Positions 1-7,383 of a DNA stretch of 51,393 bases are shown here, piece after piece (position 1 is the stretch's first letter; each line of letters starts with the position of its first letter). The stretch spans positions 1 through 51,393 of the forward strand of contig PWHN01000039.1 in assembly GCA_003554945.1 (NCBI GenBank). Reading direction: 5' to 3'. A program made the translations under genes and the position numbers. This DNA comes from a bacterium (lineage in GTDB: Bacteria; T1Sed10-126). The notes beneath the pieces were generated by a model. That model had not been told where the DNA came from, did no database searches, and saw only the letters and a program-made list of their open reading frames with translations.

Positions 1-2
1 AC

Positions 3-206
3 AAGTTTAACGCTGAAGAAAAGTTTGAGATAACGGTTGAAGAAGCAAAAATACCCGACCAGTGTATCTGCGGGCAAATACTCCAGGGGCTCGTCCGGCC
101 GTCCGAATGTCCGGCTTTTGGAGGTCAATGCACGCCCGATTCACCCCTGGGAGCCTGCATGGTTTCCTCGGAAGGCGCCTGTGCGGCCTACTACCGCTAC
201 AGTTAA
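3..206 (+). CDS. hypD: Hydrogenase maturation factor HypD, C-terminal fragment (5' truncated by window edge)
   Basis: Frame-3 translation KFNAEEKFEITVEEAKIPDQCICGQILQGLVRPSECPAFGGQCTPDSPLGACMVSSEGACAAYYRYS*; the Cys-rich C-terminus and GACMVSSEGACAAYY ending are typical of HypD. Missing from the supplied ORF track because it has no start in the window. Confidence 0.9.
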   Translation, partial: KFNAEEKFEITVEEAKIPDQCICGQILQGLVRPSECPAFGGQCTPDSPLGACMVSSEGACAAYYRYS

Positions 207-212
207 TTTTTT

Positions 213-449
213 TGGCTCTATTGAAATTCTTGCTGAAGACAGGCTACTCAAAGGTGTTGGGACTCATTCTTGATTGGCCTCCAGCCAATCTCCGAGGTAT
301 ATCTGGCAATAATCAGATCCTCCAGGATCTATTGCCAGCTATAAATCCGTCAAACACCTTCGAGTAACCTAATTAAAGTTTATAGCTATTTAAAACGCAG
401 GAAGAGTCAATTGCTTTCTAAGATAGTAAAAAGAATTTCAATAGAGTCA
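213..449. mobile_element. Putative MITE-like element with 18-bp terminal inverted repeats
   Basis: GGCTCTATTGAAATTCTT (214-231) against AAGAATTTCAATAGAGTC (431-448): 17/18 match as reverse complements; large internal palindromes; no ORF of meaningful length. Confidence 0.6.
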
Positions 450-497
450 TTTATTTATTTCCCACTTAAATTTTGCGTTATTCACTGACCAACGGAT

Positions 498-1352
498 GTG
501 AGTATATTGCCCGAGTTGCCTGAAGTTGAAGTTATACGACGAGATCTACTGCCGCTAAAAGGCAGGCGAATTGAAACGGTTGAAGCCACCGATCCGGATT
601 TATTTGAATCACCGCTCACGCCGGACGGGGCAGAGGATAAGTTTACCGGTCAGAAGCTGTTGGATATAAAACGTTACGGGAAATATCTGGCCTTCCAGAT
701 AGCCGGTGGGTGGTTAATTTTTCATCCCCGGATGTCAGGTAAGGTGCAATTCAGAGATTCTCCGCCCGGAGGAGCGGACAGGTCAAAACTGATTTTCAAA
801 TTTGAAGGGTTGACCGAGCGCCGGCTCTATTTTACTTCTCTCCGACGATTTACCCGTTTTTACTGGCAGAGTAAGCAAGACCTGCTTGCTTTTGAGAAAT
901 TTAAGGGGATGGGGCCAGACCCCTTCTGGCCCAATTATACCTGGCAGAATTTTAAACACGGATTGCTGAACCGGCGTTCGGCGGTGAAGACACTGCTTAT
1001 GAACCAGAAGTTTATAGCCGGCGTTGGTAATATTTATGCATCCGAAGCCTGTTTCAGGGCGGGAGTTGACCCGAGGAAAAAAATCCCTGAAATAAGGCGG
1101 AGGACGCTCAAAAAGTTATACCGGATTATTCCAAAGCTATTGCGGGAAGCAGTAGCTGCGCGTGGTTCGAGTCTTGAACCGGCAACGTCTGCAACAGCAT
1201 ATTTAGATGCCAGCAGCCGGCCGGGGAGGTTTAAATTTTATCATCGGGTTTACGGTCGAGAAGGAGAGTATTGCGTTGACTGCGGCGGTCGGGTGAAGAA
1301 GATAAAACAGGCCGGCCGAAGCACCTACTTTTGTTCGAGCTGTCAGCAGTAG
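498..1352 (+). CDS. mutM: Formamidopyrimidine-DNA glycosylase (Fpg/MutM)
   Basis: N-terminal LPELPEVEVIRRDL, NQKFIAGVGNIYASEACFRAGVDP, C-terminal zinc finger CVDCGGRVKKIKQAGRSTYFCSSCQQ. Confidence 0.95.
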   Translation: MSILPELPEVEVIRRDLLPLKGRRIETVEATDPDLFESPLTPDGAEDKFTGQKLLDIKRYGKYLAFQIAGGWLIFHPRMSGKVQFRDSPPGGADRSKLIFKFEGLTERRLYFTSLRRFTRFYWQSKQDLLAFEKFKGMGPDPFWPNYTWQNFKHGLLNRRSAVKTLLMNQKFIAGVGNIYASEACFRAGVDPRKKIPEIRRRTLKKLYRIIPKLLREAVAARGSSLEPATSATAYLDASSRPGRFKFYHRVYGREGEYCVDCGGRVKKIKQAGRSTYFCSSCQQ

Positions 1353-1391
1353 TAACAGTCAGAACCTCTCACCGGTTTTCTCACCCCTTTA

Positions 1392-1412
1392 TTCCCCCCT
1401 TCAAGGGGGGAA
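1392..1412. repeat. Palindromic C/G-tract hairpin (module D): TTCCCCCCTTcAAGGGGGGAA
   Basis: Perfect inverted repeat; related copies near 3575, 31143, 37169 and 47058. Confidence 0.75.
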
Positions 1413-1539
1413 AGATGCGTTGGAAGGTTTTGTTTAGCCCCGCGAGCTGTTTGCAAGAAGCGGGGGTTTCTGTTATTGTAACTACGCTTGGATTAAAAAA
1501 AACGGGAACATTTTTATCATTTTATTAGGAGTGTTTAAG

Positions 1540-1908
1540 ATGGAAGTTAACATTCAGAAAATTGAGGAAAAGGCGAAGAGTTTAGGACGAGCTCTGGGTC
1601 AGTCAGATACGGTAAAAGCGCTGGCGCGCGCCGAGGATGGTCTGCGTGATGACGAAGAAGTAAAAGAGGAGTTTGAAAAGGTCCAGAAGCTTCAGTCTGA
1701 GCTGATGCAGAAGGCCCAGCGCGGAGAAGAAGTGAGTGACGAAAAACAGCAGGAATTGAAGGAGGCGATGAGTACTCTGGAAAAGCGTAGTGAATTTCAA
1801 CAATTTGTAGCTGCGCAGACAAATTTTGAAAAACTGATGAAGCAGGTGAACCAGTTCATTCAGCAGGGCATATCAGAAGGTCAAGATTCAAAAATAGTTG
1901 AAATTTAA
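1540..1908 (+). CDS. YlbF/YmcA-family protein
   Basis: Short helical protein MEVNIQKIEEKAKSLGRALGQSDTVKALARAEDGLRDDEEVKEEFEKVQKLQ... resembling the Com_YlbF family; SD AGGAG upstream. Confidence 0.7.
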   Translation: MEVNIQKIEEKAKSLGRALGQSDTVKALARAEDGLRDDEEVKEEFEKVQKLQSELMQKAQRGEEVSDEKQQELKEAMSTLEKRSEFQQFVAAQTNFEKLMKQVNQFIQQGISEGQDSKIVEI

Positions 1909-1928
1909 GCCAGTGGGTAGCCGCTATA

Positions 1929-2678
1929 ATGACTGAACTGTCTCGCTCAGAGGCGCCTTTTAGAGTCTGTAATCGAGGACCATGGACGACTGTAGAATAC
2001 GAGGCGTGGCCGGATTTTTCCCTGGGGCAGACCACCGCTCTGACAGGAGGAGCCGGCGCAAATTTTCGGTCCGGCGATCTGGCCGATATGCTTATCACTT
2101 CTTTTATTGGAGAAAATTACCATCAGCCAGAGCAGGTACACGGAAGACGGGTGGCTGAATGTCAAAAATTTTCCTGTTGCTATCGTAACCTCGACGGGCT
2201 GGTAAGCAGTCGCCCAAACCAGGTGTTAACTGTTCTAACTGCCGATTGTTTGCCGGTATATATAAAAGAAGTGGACAACTCCCGCTGGGCGTTGGTTCAT
2301 GCCGGCTGGCGGGGACTCACTGCTGGTATTGTTACCAGGACACTGAGAAGCAAGTTTAGCGGTCCGGTCGATGTTTTAGTGGGAACCGGGATAAGTCCGA
2401 AAACATACATGATCGGGGAAGAAGTGGCGGAGGCGGCAGCCTCTTCGCTTGATCTGGAGGTTTCAGAGCTATTAACTCTGAACGTGTTGAGAGGAGACAA
2501 AACGGAATATTATCTCGACTTGCAGGAACTACTCCGGCAGCAGTTACAGAGAGATACAATTTCAGTTAATAGTTTTAGCTGCACTACGCTTTCTACTGAC
2601 GGTGATAAAGTGCCAATGATCAGTTTTCGCTGTCAGAAAAGCGAGGAGAGAATGCTGCACTGGATTTATAAGGAGTGA
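1929..2678 (+). CDS. pgeF: Laccase-domain / PgeF (YfiH, YlmD) family protein
   Basis: EQVHGRRVAE, VLTADCLPVYI, ALVHAGWRGLTAGIV motifs. Confidence 0.9.
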   Translation: MTELSRSEAPFRVCNRGPWTTVEYEAWPDFSLGQTTALTGGAGANFRSGDLADMLITSFIGENYHQPEQVHGRRVAECQKFSCCYRNLDGLVSSRPNQVLTVLTADCLPVYIKEVDNSRWALVHAGWRGLTAGIVTRTLRSKFSGPVDVLVGTGISPKTYMIGEEVAEAAASSLDLEVSELLTLNVLRGDKTEYYLDLQELLRQQLQRDTISVNSFSCTTLSTDGDKVPMISFRCQKSEERMLHWIYKE

Positions 2679-2687
2679 CTTTTTGTC

Positions 2688-3392
2688 TTGGATAATGGCC
2701 GTGGTCCTGAGCACTGGGAGAAAATAGTAGAAGAGGTGAGGGATTTTGCTGTTGAAGCTGGCAGAAACCCGTCTGAAGTAAAGCTTGTCCCGGTCACAAA
2801 AGGATTTGGTGTAGAATTAATACGTGAGGCCTATCGATTTGGTTTTGATGTTTTTGGAGAAAATCGTGTAGGCGAATATCTGGCCAAGAAAGAGGAACTT
2901 CAACCAGAGATTGCCGACGATGTCGAGTGGCATTTTATTGGACATCTACAATCTAACAAAGTAAGAAAAATAGTTGATGAGTTTGAGCTTATTCACAGTT
3001 ACGACCGTATGTCGCTGCTGAAGGAGTTTAAGAAGCGGCTTGAGCGCACCGGCGGAAGACAGAGTGTTCTTCTTCAGGTTAATGTTAGCGGCGAAGATTC
3101 CAAATATGGCTTAACTCCTGAGCAAGCGCCGGCTCTTCTGGAAGAGACACTGGTAGTTGACTCAGTTGTTGTCGAGGGCTTAATGACCATGGCTCCCTGG
3201 ACGGAAGATGAGAAAGTTTTGAGAAAAACATTTTCTGACTGTCGGAAGTTGCGCGACAAGCTTGAGCAGCGGTACAAAATTGCTCTGCCTGAGCTATCGA
3301 TGGGAATGACAAACGACTACAAGATAGCGATAGAAGAGGGGGCGACTATTTTGCGGCTGGGGCGAGCGTTGTTTGGCGAAAGACCAGGGTAG
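2688..3392 (+). CDS. yggS: PLP homeostasis protein YggS/YlmE family
   Basis: LVPVTKGFGVELIREAYRFGFDVFGENRVGEYLAK, WHFIGHLQSNKVRKIV, LSMGMTNDYKIAIEEGATILRLGRALFGER. Confidence 0.95.
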   Translation: MDNGRGPEHWEKIVEEVRDFAVEAGRNPSEVKLVPVTKGFGVELIREAYRFGFDVFGENRVGEYLAKKEELQPEIADDVEWHFIGHLQSNKVRKIVDEFELIHSYDRMSLLKEFKKRLERTGGRQSVLLQVNVSGEDSKYGLTPEQAPALLEETLVVDSVVVEGLMTMAPWTEDEKVLRKTFSDCRKLRDKLEQRYKIALPELSMGMTNDYKIAIEEGATILRLGRALFGERPG

Positions 3393-3504
3393 TTGAAAAA
3401 GGTATAAAATACTTGTTTGACGCATACTCTCAAATGTCGCTTAGTTCGTAATTTCGAGCAAGCGACCGTAGGGAATACAATTCGGGATCCATGTTGAACT
3501 CGAC

Positions 3505-3647
3505 GTCATTCCGGCCCCCGAGCCGGAATCCATCTTGAATTTTAAGGGTTATCGTTCAAAACCATCCCCCCTTTCTTTCCCCCCCTTGAAGGGGGGAAAG
3601 ACAAAGAGGGGTGAAAAAATGGATTGCGGGTCGTAGCCCGCAATGAC
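3505..3647. repeat. Intergenic hairpin cluster: module A (3505-3541), C/G-tract module D (about 3575-3599), module B (3619-3647)
   Basis: GTCATTCCGGCCCCCGAGCCGGAATCCATCTTGAATTTT; TTTCCCCCCCTTGAAGGGGGGAAA; ATGGATTGCGGGTCGTAGCCCGCAATGAC. Confidence 0.85.
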
Positions 3648-3760
3648 AACCAATAGGTCAAAACCTGTGACGATATTTGGGTTCAAAGGGATACAGGGGT
3701 CGCTAAGCAAGTATGGTATAAAAAAGAGCGTAAAAAATATTACCGGGGAGGCCATTATCG

Positions 3761-4594
3761 ATGAGCAGTAAAGAAAAGCTTGGTATTGTTGGCGTTGGCA
3801 ACATGGGCGAGGCTCTTGCGGCAGGACTGTGTGAGAGAGGAGAAGAACAGATAGAATTAATCGTTTTTGACATAGATAAGACAACGCTGGAGAATGTTGC
3901 CCAAAAATATGACCTTGAAGCAGCGGATTCTCTGGAGGCCCTGGTTGTAAAGTCTGATTATTTGTTGTTTGCTGTGAAGCCGGAGGCTGTACAGCAAGTG
4001 GCCAAGCGGGTGACTGAATACATAGAAGGCTGGCCGGAGGCCGAAAAAATTAATGGCGTAATTTCGATCGCCGCCGGCCTGCGGACTGACTACTTAAGAC
4101 GTTTTCTACCGGAAGAGGTGGGAATTGTCCGGGTCATGCCTAACACTCCTCTCAAAATTGGAGAAGGGATGAGTTTTCTGGCCTCTGAGCCGGGCGACCG
4201 ACGGCCAGATTTGCTGAGCCTTACTGAAAATATTTTTTCCTCCCTCGGCCGGGTTGAAGTGGTAGACGAGGGGAAGATGAACGCGGTTACGGCTCTGTCG
4301 GGATCAGGTCCAGCCTATGTTTTTTACTTTCTCGAGGCCTTGAAAGAGGCGGGCGTTTATCTCGGGTTGGAGTCGAAAATTGCCGAATCGGTGGCCCTGC
4401 AAACACTGGTTGGGGCCGGGCGTCTTGCGGAAGATTCTTCGGAAGATTTCTATGCTCTTCGGGCAGCCGTGTCGTCGCCCGGGGGGACAACGGTTGAAGC
4501 GCTCAAACATCTGGAGGAAAACGGATTAAAAGGCAAGCTGCAGGAGGCAATTAAAAAAGCAGCTTCACGTGCCGCTGAGCTGGAACAGCAGTGA
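3761..4594 (+). CDS. proC: Pyrroline-5-carboxylate reductase
   Basis: LGIVGVGNMGEALAAGL; VMPNTPLKIGEGMSFL; ALSGSGPAYVFYFLEAL; PGGTTVEALKHLEENGLKG. Confidence 0.95.
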   Translation: MSSKEKLGIVGVGNMGEALAAGLCERGEEQIELIVFDIDKTTLENVAQKYDLEAADSLEALVVKSDYLLFAVKPEAVQQVAKRVTEYIEGWPEAEKINGVISIAAGLRTDYLRRFLPEEVGIVRVMPNTPLKIGEGMSFLASEPGDRRPDLLSLTENIFSSLGRVEVVDEGKMNAVTALSGSGPAYVFYFLEALKEAGVYLGLESKIAESVALQTLVGAGRLAEDSSEDFYALRAAVSSPGGTTVEALKHLEENGLKGKLQEAIKKAASRAAELEQQ

Positions 4595-4618
4595 TTGTAA
4601 AACATTAAAGTTGGTTTT

Positions 4619-4800
4619 CAGTTTATAGTTTAAAGTTAAAACAATAAACCGTGTTGCGGATTAAAACTGGTAACTATAAACTGGTAACTGGAGATCTTAA
4701 AATGGATTGCGGATCAAGTCCGCAATGACAAGCGTTGGGTCAAGACCGTTCCTGAACTTGACGTCATTCCGGCCTACGAGCCGGAATCCATCTTGAATTT
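4619..4800. repeat. Intergenic repeat cluster: 12-bp inverted repeat CAGTTTATAGTT/AACTATAAACTG (4619-4630/4672-4683), module B (4702-4729), module A (4763-4800)
   Basis: Direct inspection; hairpin cores match those at 3505-3647 and 16900-17045. Confidence 0.8.
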
Positions 4801-4934
4801 AAAGCGTTATCGTTCAAGCCCCCCTGAAGGGAGGAAGAAAAAGGGGAGAAAACCTTGGAGGAAAGAGATAAATCAAGAGCGGGGAGAAGTTCAGAAATCG
4901 TATACAAGAGAATATATAAGAGGAGTTGAAATTT

Positions 4935-5408
4935 ATGCCGCTGGAGCCAATTGACATACAGAACAAAGATTTTAGCCGCTCCTTTCGGGGTTATACGACC
5001 CGGGAAGTGAATCAGTTTCTTGATCAGGTTGCTGACCGTCTGGAAGCGCAGAAAGAAAGTTTGCGTAAAACCGAGGAGGAGCTGGAAAGGCTTCGAAATG
5101 AGCGTGACAGACTGCGCCAGCGAGAGGAAAAACTCCAGGAACTGGTAGAAACAGCTCGCGATCTATCGGATAAAATAGAAGAAGAGGCTCGGGCGGAGGC
5201 CAATCGAATTAAAGAAAGAGCGCGAGACGAAGCGAAACAAATTAGACGTGAAGCCCTGGAAGAGGCTGATAAAATTCGTGCTGAACAGGTAGACTTGAGG
5301 GCCAAAAAACGGTCCGCCCGTCAGCAACTCCTTCAGCTTGCCGATGAAATAAGAGCTTTTGTTGAAAACTCAGGGAGTGAGACCGATGAACTATCGGATG
5401 AGAGTTAA
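4935..5408 (+). CDS. divIVA: DivIVA domain protein
   Basis: MPLEPIDIQNKDFSRSFRGYTTREVNQFLDQVADRLE followed by a coiled coil. Confidence 0.88.
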   Translation: MPLEPIDIQNKDFSRSFRGYTTREVNQFLDQVADRLEAQKESLRKTEEELERLRNERDRLRQREEKLQELVETARDLSDKIEEEARAEANRIKERARDEAKQIRREALEEADKIRAEQVDLRAKKRSARQQLLQLADEIRAFVENSGSETDELSDES

Positions 5409-5655
5409 AGTAAATCCATCGACCAGTCATGTAAAGCTGCGTTGGCGCACTGATCATCTGAAGGTTAATCTAACTGCGCCACCGGAAGACGGTAAAGCAA
5501 ACGAGCAACTTATACAGATAATTTCAGATGAATTTCAAATATCAAAGTCGGATGTTGAGATTATTGTCGGCGAAAGAGATGAGTTCAAGACATTAAAGAT
5601 GCAGAATCTGGACCGTGAACAACTGGTTCGACGTTTAAACGATTTGAAAGGATGA
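5386..5655 (+). CDS. yggU: DUF167 / YggU family protein
   Basis: MRVKVNPSTSHVKLRWRTDHLKVNLTAPPEDGKANEQLIQIISDEFQISKSDVEIIVGERDEFKTLKM. Confidence 0.88.
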   Translation: MNYRMRVKVNPSTSHVKLRWRTDHLKVNLTAPPEDGKANEQLIQIISDEFQISKSDVEIIVGERDEFKTLKMQNLDREQLVRRLNDLKG

Positions 5656-7376
5656 GTAAAATGACTGACCAGAAGAAACAAAAAATGGGTGAAATGCTTC
5701 TTGAAAATGGAGTGATAAAAGAATCTGATCTGAAGGAGGCGTTGGAACTTCAAAAAACTTCTGATAAAAAGCTGGGTGAAATTCTCCTGGACATGGAAGC
5801 CATAGAAGAGGAAGAGCTGGTAAATTTTTTAAGTAAACAGACGGGTTATCCAGTTGTTAACCTGGCCAGCTATCCAATTCAGCAGAGAGCAGTTAAGACC
5901 CTGGACGAGACGAAGGCGCGTCGTTATAACGTTTTGCCCCTGATGATTGAGGGGGAAACTCTAACAGTGGCGATGAGTGATCCGCTGGATATAATTGCTC
6001 TTGACGACGTGGAACAACTAACAGAGTTTGAGGTGGAACCGGTTATCTCCCGATATACGCAGCTAAGTGAATACATTGGCATGTGTTATTCCGAGGAGGA
6101 GCGCCCGGGGCCCAAAAGGGTTGTTAAAATAAAAAGTACCGGTCCAACGCAGGGCGAAGATATCCAGGACAGCCTACGTCGAAAAAAAGAGAAACCGGCG
6201 GTTAGAATGGTTAACAAAATAATCACCGACGCGCTGGAAAAAAACGCTGATCATATACATTTAAACCCCAGGAGATCTTATACGCAGGTGCTTTTTCGTG
6301 TTGACGGGGTAAGTCGCCGCCATACTGATCTTCCTGTGCGCCACCACGATGCTATAGTCTCACGTCTGAAACTAATGGCCGAAAGATCTTCCAACGGTGT
6401 ATCGGGTAAGTCTCACTATCAGATTATCCGTGTGGATTACGGGGAGGAAAACGTCATATTCCGTCTGCGCGAGACAGAGACCCGGTTTGGCGACAAACTG
6501 ACTGTGAAAATTTGTAGAGGTCAGAATTACGAGCGCGGACTGATAGATTTAGGATTGGACATGCCCGATATTTCTACACTGGAGTGCTTTCTGAGTGCTC
6601 CGCGAGGACTGATGATTTTTTCCGGTCCCTCCGGTAGTGGTAAAACTACCTCTTTATACGCTTCGTTGCGTTTTTTTGCAGATACTCCCAATACAATCAT
6701 AACGGTAGAAAATCCAATTGAATATGATCTTGATTTTTGCACTCAACTGGAAGTTCCCGGAGATTCCCCCGAGGCCAAGGCAGCTAAAATATACGAAGCC
6801 GTGAAAGCGGATCCTGATATTCTGGCGGTCAGTGATATGGGGGAGCCCAAGGTGGTCCGTGCCGTGCTTTATGCAGCGGCGACGGGGAGCAAGGTTATTT
6901 CAACTTATTACGCCGATAACGTCATTGATACCCTGTATCATCTTGCCAACACTCCCGGTGTTGATCGGTTTCAACTTGCAAATTCCCTTATTGGCGTCAC
7001 AGCTCAGCGACTGGTCCGTCTTTTAGATGCGGAGACAAAAAAGGAATACAGTCCAACCGCAAGAGAACGTAAGCGGCTGAACCTCTCCGGCGATGAGACA
7101 GTATATAAAGCCAATCAAGTGACTGACCTGTCCACCGGTTATAATGGTCGGACCGGTATTTTTCAGCTTCTGCCGGTAACTGATGATCTGCGGCTCTGTA
7201 TTTTAAATGATGAATCTTACAGCACCTATCAGCAAAAGGTAGCAGAGCTTAACCCCCCGACACTGCGTGAAAAAGGTGTGCAAAAGTTACTGGCCGGTAT
7301 TACTTCCGTGGAAGAAGTGCTGCGAGCTACTTTCCGTGAAGATTTTGTTCAATCACTTGCCTTTAAAACGGAGTGA
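5652..7376 (+). CDS. Divergent GspE/PilB-family type II secretion / type IV pilus assembly ATPase
   Basis: N-terminal GspE-N-like region, Walker A FSGPSGSGKTTSLYASL; degenerate Walker B and His box (ADPDILAVSDMGEPKV, TGSKVISTYYADN); no C-terminal CxxC motif. Confidence 0.85.
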   Translation: MSKMTDQKKQKMGEMLLENGVIKESDLKEALELQKTSDKKLGEILLDMEAIEEEELVNFLSKQTGYPVVNLASYPIQQRAVKTLDETKARRYNVLPLMIEGETLTVAMSDPLDIIALDDVEQLTEFEVEPVISRYTQLSEYIGMCYSEEERPGPKRVVKIKSTGPTQGEDIQDSLRRKKEKPAVRMVNKIITDALEKNADHIHLNPRRSYTQVLFRVDGVSRRHTDLPVRHHDAIVSRLKLMAERSSNGVSGKSHYQIIRVDYGEENVIFRLRETETRFGDKLTVKICRGQNYERGLIDLGLDMPDISTLECFLSAPRGLMIFSGPSGSGKTTSLYASLRFFADTPNTIITVENPIEYDLDFCTQLEVPGDSPEAKAAKIYEAVKADPDILAVSDMGEPKVVRAVLYAAATGSKVISTYYADNVIDTLYHLANTPGVDRFQLANSLIGVTAQRLVRLLDAETKKEYSPTARERKRLNLSGDETVYKANQVTDLSTGYNGRTGIFQLLPVTDDLRLCILNDESYSTYQQKVAELNPPTLREKGVQKLLAGITSVEEVLRATFREDFVQSLAFKTE

Positions 7377-7383
7377 AAGAGTT

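Noticed and set aside
37-367. 78- and 101-aa ORFs at the left edge
   Set aside because: Off-frame to hypD and run into the inverted-repeat element; the hypD frame explains the coding signal.
241-370. tRNA or attC site interpretation of the branched palindrome
   Set aside because: No CCA/T-loop (GTTCRA) signature and no attC core sites (GTTRRRY/RYYYAAC) at stem ends.
1331-1528. 65-aa + ORF after mutM
   Set aside because: Made of repeat and hairpin sequence overlapping the mutM 3' end; no homolog-like motifs.
3505-3647. CRISPR array
   Set aside because: Repeats are dispersed, variable and palindromic in both orientations, lack regular spacers, and no cas genes are present.
3549-3884. 111-aa - strand ORF
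   Set aside because: Overlaps repeats and the 5' end of proC on the opposite strand; no coding signature.
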